Shown here: in pieces, positions 32,385 to 43,835 of the stretch
How the letters are laid out: each line of letters starts with the position of its first letter
How positions within the stretch are numbered: position 1 is the first letter of the stretch
NCBI GenBank assembly: GCA_036346155.1
Contig: JARFIY010000361.1
Location: 943,501 to 1,007,500 of the forward strand
From: Sinelater perroti
Taxonomy: Eukaryota > Arthropoda > Insecta > Coleoptera > Elateridae
Direction: 5' to 3'
DNA: 64,000 bases
The notes under the pieces: model-generated
What the model saw: only the letters and a program-made list of their open reading frames with translations
Told to the model about the DNA's origin: nothing
Database searches by the model: none
Program-made: the position numbers and the translations under genes

Positions 32385-33950
32385 TTAAATCTTCATAAAG
32401 GAATTGAGGAATACCTCAAAACAAATAGAATTGATAAATCATATAAACAAAATAAAGGGAATAATAGATAATAAGGGTAATATGCTGTTAGATGAAGAAG
32501 TCGCCTACAGATGAAATGAAGCAGTAGATGAACAAACAACTACAAAAAGATACATTCTAAGAGAAGAATTTGATAAAGTACTAGAAAAACTGAAGTGTAA
32601 CAAGAGCCCAAAGAGTGGACAACATTCACGCCGAATTCTTAAAATCCATAAGCGAGTCCGCGAAATACAAGTTCTAGAAACTAACGTTAGAGACTTATGA
32701 GACAGGAATACTTCCTACGGATTTTACAATCACAAAAATAATACCAATACCAAAAAGAACACCACTAACGGAATGTGCAGATCACCATACGATAAGTTTG
32801 ACAACACACCAAAAATTTTAACAAAAATGATTTATAGAACAATAGATAGGAATACTGATCCAATTTGGATTCCGCGAAAATACAGGGACAAGAGAAGCAA
32901 TCCTTGCACTACGACTAATAATTGAGAAAAAGAATATGGAAAGATAAAAACACATTAATAGCCTTTATTGATTTACAAAAGCCTTTTGATAAAAAAATAA
33001 AACAAAGACCGAAATATCCTGAAACAACTATATGATAATCAAATGACTACAACAACACAAGGGGATAAAACTAGACAAGCCAAAATAGAAAAAATGTGAG
33101 GCAAAGATAACACATATACACAACAAGTTGTAAATGAATTTTTAGAGCAGACTAACAAGGGTATAAAAATATATGGAGAGAGAATATGCATGATACGGTA
33201 CGCGGGTGACATAGCGTTCTTATCTAAAAACGAAGATAAACTTAAGCTGTAACTTGACCAACTTACAAGATGAAACTAAACAGAAGAAAAACTAAAGTAA
33301 TTGTATGTGGTAAACATACATAAGGATTATAAACATTCACGTAAATGAAACACGACTACAACAAGTTAATAAGTTTTGCCACCTAGGCAGCACAATAACA
33401 AGATGTGGAAACGAAAAAGAAATTAGCAAAAAAGATTTTCTACCAAAAGAAGAGCTTACTAATAACAAGCGCAATCCCTATTTCAACTAAAATAAATTTC
33501 ATAAAAACATATGTTTGAAGCATACTATTGTATGGGGCCGAAAGGTGGACTATTGGATTGGTATTCAAAAATAAACTAGAAGCGTGCGAACAGTGGTGTT
33601 ATAAAAGAGTTATAAGATCTCGACAGAATAACAAACGAGGATATACTGAGAAGGATTGGACGAGAGAAGTGTTTGGGGAAGAACATACAAAAACGAAGAA
33701 GCACACTAATGGGACATGTAATAAGGAAATGAAGACCATTAACCACAGTTATTGAAGGGCGTATAGAGGAAAATAGTGTTCGTGGCAGACCACGGATAGA
33801 ATATATTAAACAAATAATAGAAGAAACAGGATGTGTCACGTATAGACCTATAAAAAATAAATGTATGTATAGGAAGGAATGGAGAGCTGCGGCAAACCAG
33901 CTGAAAAACTGAAGACATAGAGAGAGGTGGGAGAGGGGGAGGGGAGACTT
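32385..33950 (+). pseudogene. LINE ORF2 remnant (RTE-like)
   Basis: NNRIDKSYKQNK-type linker, then IIDNKGNMLLDEEVAYR and LREEFDKVLEKLKCNKSP (32455-32610), an SPYDKFDNTPKILTKMIYRT-like stretch, IAFIDLQKPFDK (palm A, 32956-32992) and the C-terminal LLYGAERWTIG, ACEQWCYKRVIRS (33522-33620), GRPRIEYIKQIIEETG (33783-33830), KCMYRKEWRAAANQLKN (33860-33910). YADD is replaced by a degraded RYAGD-like stretch near 33196. Ends abruptly where a mariner fragment begins at about 33958. Confidence 0.65.
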
Positions 33951-33957
33951 TAACATT

Positions 33958-34575
33958 TGCCAAATATTAGTAATAAATTTTGATTTAAGTGACTTTGTAA
34001 TAAACAAAATAGCCACATTTGGGGGCATGACGATCCTCACGAACTTCAAGAACAACTTCTACACCCTCGTAAAGTAATTTATTAGTGCACAGTTTGGATC
34101 ATAATTGTCAATAGGCCATATTTTTATAAAGACTGCTTGAAATACTGTCACGGTGATTGAAGGGCGGCATAGAAACATACTGCAGAATTTCATAACTGCA
34201 TAAATTAATGAATTGGCCCTAGAAGACATTTGGTCTCAACAAAACGATGTTACATCGCACACTGCATGCAATACAATAATAATTTTGCAACAAGAGTTTC
34301 CTGATCAACTTAAAGGTTGAAGATATTGGTTGACCCCTTAGTTCATCACATTTAACTGTTCAGGGCCTTTATGAAGAAATATTTGAAAGGCAGATGAATT
34401 TCGATAAGCTTGACACAGTTAAATAACTTAAAGACAACATTCGTAGCGAAATTGGCGGAATTGCCCCGGAAATGTGTGAAAATATGCAAAAGGTGATCAA
34501 AATAGCTCATATTTGTAGCGCGATAAAGGACGATTATGCTAATAGGCAAGGTTTTATTGTTTTAAAATAAAAAGA
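33958..34575 (+). pseudogene. Rosa-like mariner transposase, C-terminal fragment
   Basis: NFDLSDFVINK, QNSHIWGHDDPHELQEQ, LLHPRKV, IGPYFYKDC (33975-34135), then LEDIWSQQNDVTSHTACNTI (34220-34275) and a C-terminal LKDNIRSEIGGIAPEMCENM (34427-34490). It parallels the 23764-24753 transposase block by block from just after its first catalytic Asp to the end. The second catalytic position again reads Asn (QQN, codon AAC) as in that copy. The WPPRSCDLTPLD region is mostly deleted. N-terminal half absent. Confidence 0.65.
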
Positions 34576-34602
34576 TGTACCGGAATGTGTAAAAATTAAA
34601 AA

Positions 34603-34949
34603 AAAACACAATTTTTTAATGACATTGATATATGCCAACGTTTGTAACGTATGAGAATGTTCTCTGGGGAGACGGAATGAATGTGTAAGGAATAGATAAA
34701 CATAAATATATATTTAAAACCAAACACACCTAACATTGAACACTGGGCTAGTCTTGAAACTTCCTCTTCTTGGATTGTCTTCGGTGTTCGTCCGTACAGT
34801 CTCTTTTCAATGTCCAAAAATAGTCGGCCATCATATGTACAGTTTACTTTTCTTGGTATCATTTTTCCATAACTTTAATATCCTGATGGAAACGTTCGCC
34901 ATGTTTTTCCGTAAAATCATCAAACTTTTCAGGATAGTAATTTAGATGA
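34603..34949 (-). pseudogene. Uncharacterised repeat family (FHQDI/MMADY protein), 3' part of arm 1
   Basis: Minus-strand continuation of the copy at 38251-38697, from which it is split by the RTE insertion. Reading minus from 34949: HLNYYPEKFDDFTEKHGERF, HQDIKVMEK, stop, YQEK, stop, TVHMMADYFWTLKRD, CTDEHRRQSKKRK, then an untranslated-looking stretch ending in a T-run near 34605. The protein pattern (H-G-E-R-F-H-Q-D-I ... M-M-A-D-Y-x-W-x-L-x-R-D) belongs to a dispersed arthropod protein family I recall only as uncharacterised. Function unknown. Stops show it is dead. Confidence 0.6.
34939..34949. repeat. Target-site duplication, left (RTE insertion)
   Basis: aatttagatga, 11 bases, identical to 38251-38261. 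Flanks the RTE element directly. Confidence 0.85.
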
Positions 34950-37900
34950 CCCGTGTGGGGTTGCTAGTCCCCCATCGGGCGCCTCCCCAGGTGGCGGATA
35001 GGGGAATGCCTCCCAGATATGGGTGGTACCTGGGAAATGAAATACCAGGGGCGGACCAAAACTAACATGGCATAGGAAGCAGCTGTATCATTAATGAGTC
35101 AAGGCTGCAGAAGAATGACTTCGGTAACAGGCTTGTCATCATATACTTAGAGGTGGCTATCAAATTATGATACACCCGGCTGTAACACTGCTATGAGGAA
35201 AGCAACGGGAAACTACCTCATTATATTCCCAAGAAAAATCAGGATGGCAGAGAAATATAATGTTAAAGAATGTACTGATCATGGGCTCGGAAACCAAGAT
35301 CCGGCAGGGGACGATCACAGGGCTTCCCAGGTCGTCAGCCAGCGAAATCCCTGTACAATAAGAGACAATATTACCCCAAAATTAAAACTGAAACAAAAAC
35401 TGAACATAGGCACGTGGAATATACGAAGCATATTCCAAGCAGGGAAAGCAGCGAAAGAAATGCGACGGCTACATATTGACATATTGGGATGCAGCGAAAT
35501 GAGATGGCCAGGCGAAGGAACGTGTGTGGTAGATGAACATCAAATATACTATATTGGTGATGATAGTCCGCAACATCCCAATGGAGTTGGTTTTATAATA
35601 ACAAAGGACGTTCAAAAAGCAGTAAGCGGATTCCTACCAATATCGGATAGAGTTGCTATGTTAAAAATAAATGCACAACCTTGTAGTTTGAACATAATAC
35701 AAACTTATGCGCCAACAACAGACAGCAATGATGAAGTCATTGAACAATTTTATGACGACGTAAGGAAAGCAATAAAATATACAAAGAAAGAAGACATATC
35801 CTTAATTATGGGAGATTTAAACGCTAAAGTTGGCAACGAAGCAACCGAAGGAATAGTAGGAACATATGGTCTTGGAATACGTAATGAGCGTGGAGAAATG
35901 CTGGTACAGTTTTGTAAAGAAATACAATTTTCTATTATGAATACTTATTTTGAATTACCAAGCAGAAGATTATATACATGGAAATCCCCCGCTGATAGAA
36001 ACGGCAACATTGTAAGAAATCAGATTGATTACATAATGATAAACAAACGATTCCGCAATTCGATTACATCGGTTAAAACATATCCTGGCGCAGATGTTCC
36101 ATCTGACCACAATCTCTTGCTAGCTGTATTCAGGTTACGATTAAAGAAAGCAACGGCAAGTGGTACGAGACAAACAAGAATAGATGTACAGAAACTGAAA
36201 ACAGAGAATGTACGGCAGGAAGTAAAACAACAGCTAAATCAAAAATTCTCTGAAATCAATATAAGTACGGGCAACGATATAGAACAAAAATGGGAAACAA
36301 TTAAAGAAACGCTGAACGTCATTGCAAAGAATAAGTTAGCAAAGAACCCAAGAAAGAAAAACAATGATTGGATGACGGACGAAATACTAGATCTTATGGA
36401 AGAAAGGCGCAGATATAGAAATAAAAGTGAACTAAATTATAAGCGAATACACAATATTATTAGACAAAAAATAAAGGAAGCGAAGGAAGCCTGGTTAGGA
36501 AGCAAATATGGAGAAATTGAAACCTTAGAGGGAAAACATGATACACTAAACCTACATACAAAGATCAAGGAAACTGCAGGAATAGTAAGAACAAAATCCA
36601 ATGGAATAGTCACAGACAAAGATAATAAAGCAATATTCGACAAAGAGAAAATACTAGAAAGATGGAAAGAGTACATGGAGGAATCATTTTCGGATGAACA
36701 TAGAGATGACGCTGATGTAATAGTTGGCACATTAGGACCAACTATAACTAGACAAGAGTTGTTGAAAGCCACCAAGAGAATAAAAAACAACAAGTCAGCA
36801 GGACCAGATGAAACCCATGGAGAACTTCTAAAGTTATTGGAAGAAGAACACACGCAGGCCGTATTAGATTTGTTCAATAGAATATACGAAACAGGAAACA
36901 TGCCCAATGACTGGTTACTCTACGTTCATCCCATTACCAAAAAGCCAGGGGCCAAGAAATGTGAAGATCATCGCACAATTAGTCTAATGAGCCATATACT
37001 AAAGGTTTTCTACACATCATCCATCAACGTGTATACAGCAAGTTAGAACAAAATATCGGCGAATCGCAATTTGGTTTCAGAGATGGCCTTGGAACAAGGG
37101 AAGCCTTATTCTCGATACAAGTGCTAATACAAAGAGCGCGTGATGTCAACTACGATATATTTGCATGTTTTATTGATTTTGAAAGAGCGTTTGACCGCGT
37201 AAAACACGAGCAATTAATACAAACATTAAAATCAGCAGGAATAGATAACAGTGATACCAGAATCATTGCCAACTTGTACTGGCAACAAAGAGCCACAATC
37301 CGTATAGGGGACAGAACATCAGAAGAATTTCACATCCGCAAAGGTGTTCGACAAGGATGCGTATTGTCCCCGATGTTATTTAACGCCTACTCTGAAAACC
37401 TCTTCAAAGAAGCCCTAGAGGGTGCAGAAGATGGAATCAAAATAAACGAAGAGATAGTCAACAACATTAGATATGCGGACGGCACGATTCTGCTGGCCAA
37501 CACTTCAGAAGGATTGCAAAGATTAATAGACCGCGTAACAGAAACTAGTAAAAATTACGGTATGCGGCTTAACATAAGTAAAAGAAAAGTGATGATCATG
37601 AGTAAAAATGCCAACATAAACGTGAATTTCCACATAAATCAATCCCCTTTACAAAGAGTACAGGCGTTTAATTACTTGGGATATACGTTAAACGAGAGAT
37701 GGGACCATACTCAGGAAATAAAAGTTCGAATCGAAAAGGCGCGGAGTGCATTTAACCGCCTAAAGAAAGTACTTTGTAATTTGAGTTTAAATTTGCAACT
37801 TCGTACTCGAATACTTAGATGTTGTTTTCTCAATTCTTTTATATGGGACAGAAGCATGGACTCTCACAGAAGCTGCAAACAAACGATTGGGAGCTTTTGA

Positions 37901-38250
37901 GCTATGGTGCTATCGCCGTATGCTCAGAATTTCATGGGTACACCATGTAACAAATGAGACAGTCCTTCAGCGCATGAACAAGGACAGAGAGATCCTTAAT
38001 GCTGTTAAGAAAAGGAAACTAGCATACTTTGGTCACGTCATGCGAAATGATAAATATCGTTTTTGCAGTTGATTATGCAAGGAAAAATCGAAAGCAAACG
38101 AGGTCCTGGTAGACGAAGAATCTCATGGCTTCGCAACCTTAGGCAGTGGACAGGAATGACATCGGTCGCCCTGTTCCGAACAGCGATAAACAAGATTAGA
38201 TTAGCCAGACTGATCGCCAACGTCCAATGAGGATACGGCACAAGCAGAAG
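34950..38250 (+). mobile_element. RTE-type LINE, full length by structure
   Basis: 3301 bases between perfect 11-bp duplications, the usual size of RTE elements. Starts with a GC-rich leader (34950-35070), one long ORF (35193-38229) with endonuclease then reverse transcriptase, and a very short 3' end. It is inserted in a minus-strand copy of an uncharacterised repeat: removing it rejoins that copy's frame (HAHLNYYPEKF). Not functional as sequenced: three frameshifts and a mutated RT active site. Confidence 0.9.
35193..38229 (+). pseudogene. RTE endonuclease/reverse-transcriptase ORF, three frameshifts, YADG active site
   Basis: First open part 35193-37046 (617 residues): APE-type endonuclease from about residue 71 with GTWNIRS, GCSEMRW, QTYAPTTDSND, MGDLNAKVG, NQIDYIMI and SDHNLL, all catalytic positions present; then linker and KNNKSAGPDETHGELL. 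A frameshift near 37010 leads into QFGFRDGLGTREA, FIDFERAFDRVKHEQL, VRQGCVLSPMLFN, IRYADGTILL (37121-37900), where the second active-site Asp is Gly (codon GGC, 37481-37483). A second frameshift near 37830 leads to ELWCYRRMLRISW and YFGHVMRND; a third near 38060 leads to GPGRRRISWLRNLRQWT and the stop near 38229. No premature in-frame stop apart from the frameshifts. Confidence 0.88.
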
Positions 38251-38261
38251 AATTTAGATGA
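38251..38261. repeat. Target-site duplication, right (RTE insertion)
   Basis: aatttagatga, identical to 34939-34949. Confidence 0.85.
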
Positions 38262-38697
38262 GCATGACGAAAGGAAACTTTGACGCTTATGTTATAACCA
38301 AGAAGTTTATAGGATTCTAACGTCTCGGCTAAAATAGTGTAAATTTGAGCCTTCATGTTCCCCAAAAAGCTTTGGTAATGCAGTCAATGGTTGCAATTCG
38401 CACTAGCTCATGGTTTGCTCGAATATGTTGTCCGCCATTAATTTTTGTATTTGTGGGTCTATAAAAATAACAGCTTTAATTTTTTCAGACATCAATGATG
38501 GAAACTTCACCCCAAGATACTGAAAACATTTACTGTCCCTGCTTAAAGTATAGCTCACGATCTTCACTGTGCAGAAGTAGTGGTCGTCACTGTGATTTGT
38601 TGGCCCACGCCAAACCATGGGTACATCGAACGGCATTGATTTTATTTTCCACTTTTCAATTCTTCAACCACTCGACACATGCACGACGCACTTTCTG
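38251..38697 (-). pseudogene. Uncharacterised repeat family, 5' part of arm 1
   Basis: Minus strand from about 38697: KVRRACVEWLKN, then MPFDVPMVWRGPTNHSDDHY with FC (start at 38636), GVKFPSLMSEKIKAVIFIDP, QIQKLMADNIFEQ, a frame change, LGYNISVKVSFRHAHLNYY crossing into 34949. These are the motifs of the same protein family in order (M-P-F-x-V-P-M-V-W-R-x-P-x-N-H-x-D-D-x-Y-F-C; K-F-P-x-L-S-x-x-K-I-K-x-x-I-F-x-x-P-Q-I). A segment between YFC and GVKFP appears deleted relative to the family. Function unknown; possibly a mobile-element protein because it occurs in many dispersed copies, which is recollection, not seen here. Confidence 0.6.
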
Positions 38698-38779
38698 AGA
38701 GGCTCACGCGTTGTGCTGATCTGCTAGTTTAATCCCGAAGTATTGAAAATAAGCATTTTTCACAAAAGGTGTAATATTT

Positions 38780-39180
38780 TGCCTCTGTTTATTGCTGGCT
38801 TGCAAAATGAGCGTCAAAGTTCACTTTCTTCATGCTCATCTAAATTAATTTCCTGATAATTTTGGTAATTTTACAGAAGAACGTGACGAGCACTTCCATC
38901 AGGATATTAAAGTGTTGAAAAAGAAATACCGAGGAAAATGGACTGTACATATGATGGCTGACTATTGTTGGATGTTGAAAAGAGACTGTACGGACGAACA
39001 CTGAAGACAATCCAAGAAGAGAAAGTACAGTGGTAAATGTTAGGTGTGCTTGCTTTTAAATGTGTATTTATGTTTATATATCTCTTACACATCCATGCCG
39101 TCTCTCCAGAGAACATTCTCACACGTTACAAATGTTGCCATATATCAAAGTAATTAAAAAATTGCGTTTTTTTAGTTTTT
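38780..39180 (+). pseudogene. Uncharacterised repeat family, arm 2 (inverted copy, 3' part only)
   Basis: Plus strand: MSVKVHFLHAHLN, stop, FPDNFGNFTEERDEHFHQDI, KVLKKKYRGKWTVHMMADYC, WMLKRDCTDEH, stop (38806-39003), followed by the same 3' sequence as arm 1, ending at an attaaaaaattgcg/T-run near 39170. Matches arm 1 in opposite orientation over roughly 370 bases, so the two form a large inverted repeat with a spacer of about 480 bases (38310-38790), once the RTE insertion is removed. The region upstream of MSVKVHF is absent from this copy. Confidence 0.6.
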
Positions 39181-39184
39181 GCAC

Positions 39185-41160
39185 ATTTTTGTGATTTGTA
39201 GAAAAGCCTGGCGTGATACGGAATTTTAAAAAATCCATTTTGGTAAACCCCTTCATTTGAAAACAACAGAAAAAGTTGCAAATTTGCAGATTAGTGTTGT
39301 TTATATTATTAATATAGTTATCGAATCCAACAACTTTCATCTCAATTAAAAGTTATTTAAACACAAAGTAGTATAGTTTTTTAATACACCCTGTACCACA
39401 AAAATAATGTTTTTTTATGCACAGACATATATGTATATAAATGATAGCGTGTCAAAGAATGTTGTTTTTCCACCTACGTCCACCTACATTTTCTGCGTAA
39501 CATGATACTAAAATAATGTGTAATATAGGGACATTTAACATACAGCTATACACATCGAAAACTTCAGAATGTGCAAAAAGACTGCATCTGTATCGAAGAA
39601 TATTTTGTAAAGCGACATTATTCCGATGCATCCATAAAAGTAGCATCATACATACAGCTTCTGCACAATATTTCATGTCGCAGCCGTTATCACTGGATAC
39701 CAGTATGTTCGGCTCTATCCAAGCGTTATCTGCGTTGCAAAGCCTGGCTTTGTTAAGTTCGTGCATATGAATATTAAAGGAGCGCTAGTTATTGCTACTT
39801 TTCGTGCTGCAGCTTTCAGACCCTTAATCTAAACAAATAGGGGCGAGGGGGAGGCGGATTGATTGAACTTAATAACGTGCACTAAACCTCCTAAGAAAGT
39901 TATTTGAATGTTGTTCAGGATGGGGTTCTGGAGGTACTTAATTTTAAGAGAGCGCAAAGTACTTCTCGATTATCGTAATCTTAATAAGAACGTCGCGATT
40001 TAATAAAGAACGGCTCATCAAGTTTGAAACACATCGTATATTGCTTAATATCATTTTTATTAAATATGTAAAGTAAATATTAATAATCATAGATTTTTAT
40101 ATTTTTACAATTTTAATTTTTGGTCATAGAGCTTGGAATATATGCACGAAAAATATATAAAATATGCATGCAAATATGCACTATAAAACAGTTAAGAAGT
40201 GTACTAAATGTGCAAAATATAAATACGAGTTTTAAATAATTACTGTTATTTTACAATAGCGACACCTACATTATATGTATAGTTATACAAAAAGGTAATA
40301 AACGCACCTTTAATAGGAAAACAAGTATAATATAATAGCAGTAGTTTGTATTTTCGCAAGTCAATGCAAAGCAGAGCACGCCATCTATTGTATATGTAGA
40401 AGATTTAAAAAGTTGTACAAAAGTTTTGCGAAAAATTACTTCAGGTAACGTCTACTACTATTCGAAAGAGCCTCGTATAATAAAGACCAAAAATAAAAAG
40501 AGGCGCATAAGTTTTCTTTGCTCAGCACCAAGAATCTGATACACTTACTATTTTGTGGCCCCACTGCGTTACCCTCGGGAGACGTAGCTTTCGACGCTGT
40601 GAAGCAACGGCACGAGCACCTTGTCTCATCACAAACACCAAAAATTCACCGTCGCGATCGCGCTCACGCAATTGTTCCAACCGCATCAACGATCACGCCA
40701 CGACTAAAAAAGATGCGAATTTGCCTTATCGAGGGCCTTGCAGACGTGCCTGAACAAGAAAAACATCTGCGGCACACTCCTGTGAACAATCAAGGTTCGT
40801 CAACTGCACACGAAATGTTTGCTAGCTTGCAATTTTGTAACAGGAGTTGATCAAAAAGTTGTTTCTCACACAGACAATTCCAACACGTTCCCTAAATTAC
40901 TGAAGACTTAAGAGCTATTATTAATTCCCCACCAGTAGGCGCACTTAACCCTGCAATCCCGCCCCTATTTATTTTCCACCGTTTAATCCAAACTTTATTT
41001 ATTCTACTTGCTAGCGTGAGCAAGAAAATTGTTACTATCCGCTCGCATTTTTATTTTTCTCTTTTTGAAAGTTTGAGAACCCCTGGATTGAAATCCTTTG
41101 ACACGAACATATAGCTCAAATTTATACAAAGCTTAGCACTTGTGCGATTTATATAAATGC
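39185..41160. other. No recognised element; orphan frame 40518-40850
   Basis: AT-rich, except for 40550-40850, which is GC-richer. The latter holds the longest unassigned frame of the region (110 residues, plus). No known motif, no visible intron or promoter context. Nothing else recognised. Confidence 0.4.
40518..40850 (+). other. Orphan reading frame, 110 residues
   Basis: Translation contains SGDVAFDAVKQRHEHLV, HRRDRAHAIVPTASTITP and GLADVPEQEKHL; no family recognised. Composition is more balanced and codon use looks more gene-like than in neighbouring DNA, but a second overlapping frame (40553-40753) is also open, which is expected in GC-rich DNA. May be a fragment of an unrecognised element or an exon; also may be chance. 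Confidence 0.25.
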
Positions 41161-41169
41161 AGGTGGACA

Positions 41170-42700
41170 ACTGTCCCATAGCTTCTCTCTATCTCTCTCT
41201 TCCGATCTTTTTTCCAGTCCTGTATCTCTTTTTCTTGTAGATCTTCCTTAACTGCGTCTAACCATTTCCTTCTGGGTCTTCCTTTCCTTCTTGGAAATCC
41301 TATATTCTGTTAGTCTTTGCAGATGTGCTAGCCACCCCGGTCTTGGTGCTTTAACTTGGTTACTAAGTTCTATTTCTTTGTATAGATTCTTTATTTCTTC
41401 GTTAGTTCTTCTTAACCATATATTTCCTTCCTTCGTTCCCCCGAAAATCCTTTTCAGTATTTTTCTCTCTCATGTATCTATTCTTTCTTTCTCTTTTCTA
41501 TTGAGGATCCATACTTAACTCTCATATAGTATAGTTGGTCTTATGATTGTTTTATGTAAATGTATTTTAGTTTCCCTAGATACGCTTTTCGATTTCACAA
41601 TTTTATTTAAGGCGCCTGTTTAATCTCCTCTTTCCTCGACACCATTATGTCAGTTCCTAGATATACGTAGTTTTGGACTTCTAGCTTTATACTACTTATT
41701 AATTCTATGTGTAATATACTACCATCTTCTTTTCATTCTAGTGGTTTTCCCATTGGTCCTAGTTCCATACATTTGGATTTGCTTTCGTTTATTCTCATTC
41801 TTTTCGCTGCTGTTATAAAATTCTGGCATACTAGGACTAATACTTGCCTTGTCCTGGCCAAAATTGCTACGTCATCGGCATAGGCTAACATTTGGTGCAA
41901 TCTTATTCTTAAGGTGACGGATCTATTAATGCCGCTTTTTCTTATTACCTATTCTAATAATATATTAAATTGTGTTGTCGACAATGGATTTCCTTGTTTT
42001 ATCCTTGTGTACATTTGGAAGCTCTTAAAAGTCTTGCCATTGAGTTTTACTTCGCTTTTAGCAGATTCTAGGGTCATTTTTGTTAGATTCACTAGCTTCA
42101 TCGGAACTCCTAGTTCTTTCGTTACCTTAAAGAGTCTTCTCGGATTTACAGAGTCGTAGGTTCGTTTATAGTCTATCAACACCACATATAACTTTCTTCC
42201 GTATTGGTTTAGCGTACTTTTCGTTTGTTTCAGCGTAAAGATGTGGTCAATCACGGATCTTCCGGATAAAAATCCGTTTTGACATTCGCCTACAACTTTT
42301 TCGTCATACTCTTTAATTTTTTCCTCTATAGCTTTTGTCATTATCATATATACGATATCCAATAGGGCAATCCCTCTATAATTTTAGCAGTCTTTTTTCT
42401 TTTCTTGTAAATGGGTACCAGCTGGGTTGTTTCCCACTCTTTCGGCATTTTCCCCCTTTTCCATATGTTTTCTACTATTTGATAGATTTTTTGTGTAAGC
42501 AAGTCTTTTCCATACTTTATTAATTCTATATTAATACTATTTCCCAGACTCTTGCATTTTTGTTTTTGTATTATTTCTGCTTTCTTCGTTTTCTTCTGTG
42601 TGACTTCGTATAAGATTGTCATTCCTATTAAATAGGTCTCTAAAATGTTTTCTCCATCTTGTTAATATATCTTCATCATTAAATATTAATTTACCTTCTT
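41170..42700 (-). pseudogene. LINE reverse transcriptase and C-terminal region
   Basis: WKRGKMPKEWETTQLVPIYK (about 42410-42475), then an open segment 41949-42362 with ECQNGFLSGRSVIDHIFTLK, VLIDYKRTYDSVN (palm A; F-K-x-A-Y-D in relatives, here KRTYD) and IKQGNPLSTTQFNI. YADDVAILARTRQ (41845-41890, other frame) keeps both catalytic Asp. YVYLGTDI and the C-terminal GRPRRKWLDAVKEDLQEKE follow to about 41180. Minus-strand reading; plus-strand frames here are antisense. Confidence 0.75.
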
Positions 42701-43059
42701 TATCTCGTATATGCTGAGTTTCCTTCCCAAATCCCATTTTATTCTTTCAAATTTCTTGAATAAAAACTTTTCATTTCTTTATTTACAAATTTTTCGTTCA
42801 TTTTTCTTATGTTCTCTTTCATGTGGCTCTTTTCTTGGCCCTGCACATTTTATTTGTTTTTCTTTTTTGTTCTTCATGTGTGCCTGTTTGTAGCATCTTC
42901 TCTTTAGTTTGCCTTCTCCTTGTTAGCTCATCAGTGCATTCTTTATCAAACCACACCGCCCCTTTGCACTTCTTTCTTTATGGTATTGTTTTTATCGCTG
43001 CATTTTTATGGTCTCTTCCATTTGCCTCCATCTCTGATATATTTGTTTACCTTGCATGT

Positions 43060-43835
43060 TATTTAGCTTTTTTCAGTCTCCTCTCGTATTTTGTTGCTAT
43101 CTTCTCCTCTGACGATCCCCTTATAATTATCTGTTTATTCTTTCTTACACTTTTCATTCTTCGGTTTTCAAAATCTTGTCTGATTTTTGTAATTACCAAA
43201 AAGTAATCGCTGTCTGAGTCCCCCTCCCTGTAATTACGTACGTCCTTTATATTTTCCACGTTTTCTTTCTGGATTAGGACACGATCGATCTGGTTTGTAT
43301 ATTTTCCGTTAGGTGGAAGCCACGTATCATTTGTATTTCTTTGTGCTCAAACTTGACACTAGTAATACATAGGCCATACTGTGTTGTGAAACTCATTATT
43401 GTTACTCGCTGTCTGTTTACTACTGGTATATACATTTCCTATTACTATTTTGTAGATATTCTCCAGTTCTTTGTAAAAATCTCTCTTTAATATCTTCTTC
43501 CTCATTCTCCGTTGGTGCGTGAATATTCAAATACTTAATATTTCTGTTTTCTAGTTTTATTTGCATTTGACACATTCTGTTAGATGTTGCTTTAGAATCT
43601 TTAAATGTATTATGTTATCAAAAAACCTGTTCCTAACATTTTGAAATTACAGCGCTATTGAAATATACATATTTTTCTGGTTGTACTATAATATCTTGTT
43701 ATTGTTTTGTTTCCTGTAAAGTTAGTATTTAAATACTATATCTATTCATTTTGTCCTCTAGGTTTTCTAGCGATCCTTTTGCATAGGTACTTCGTACATT
43801 CCAAATTCCAAGTAGCATAATCTTATTTTTATTTT
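43060..43835 (-). pseudogene. LINE endonuclease domain remnant
   Basis: LLGIWNVRSTYAKGSLENLE (from about 43818) is the N-terminal G-T-W-N-V-R-S motif. Then YLNIHAPTENEEEDIKERFL (43475-43535) and NDTWLPPNGKYTNQIDRVLI with VENIKDVRNYREGDSDSDYF (43195-43335). The final catalytic S-D-H reads S-D-Y. Several frame changes and stops between motifs. Confidence 0.7.

Noticed and set aside
33576..34055. Minus-strand frame of 159 residues
   Set aside because: Antisense of the plus-strand LINE C-terminus and the mariner fragment start.
36437..36907. Minus-strand frame of 156 residues
   Set aside because: Antisense of the RTE ORF, whose plus-strand motifs are clear.
39452..39770. Overlapping frames of 104 (minus) and 84 (plus) residues
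   Set aside because: No known motif on either strand and both open at once, as expected by chance in moderately balanced DNA.
42711..43206. Hydrophobic plus-strand frames
   Set aside because: Antisense of the minus-strand LINE endonuclease and linker (charged pieces such as KIRQDFENRRMKSVRKNKQ are on minus).
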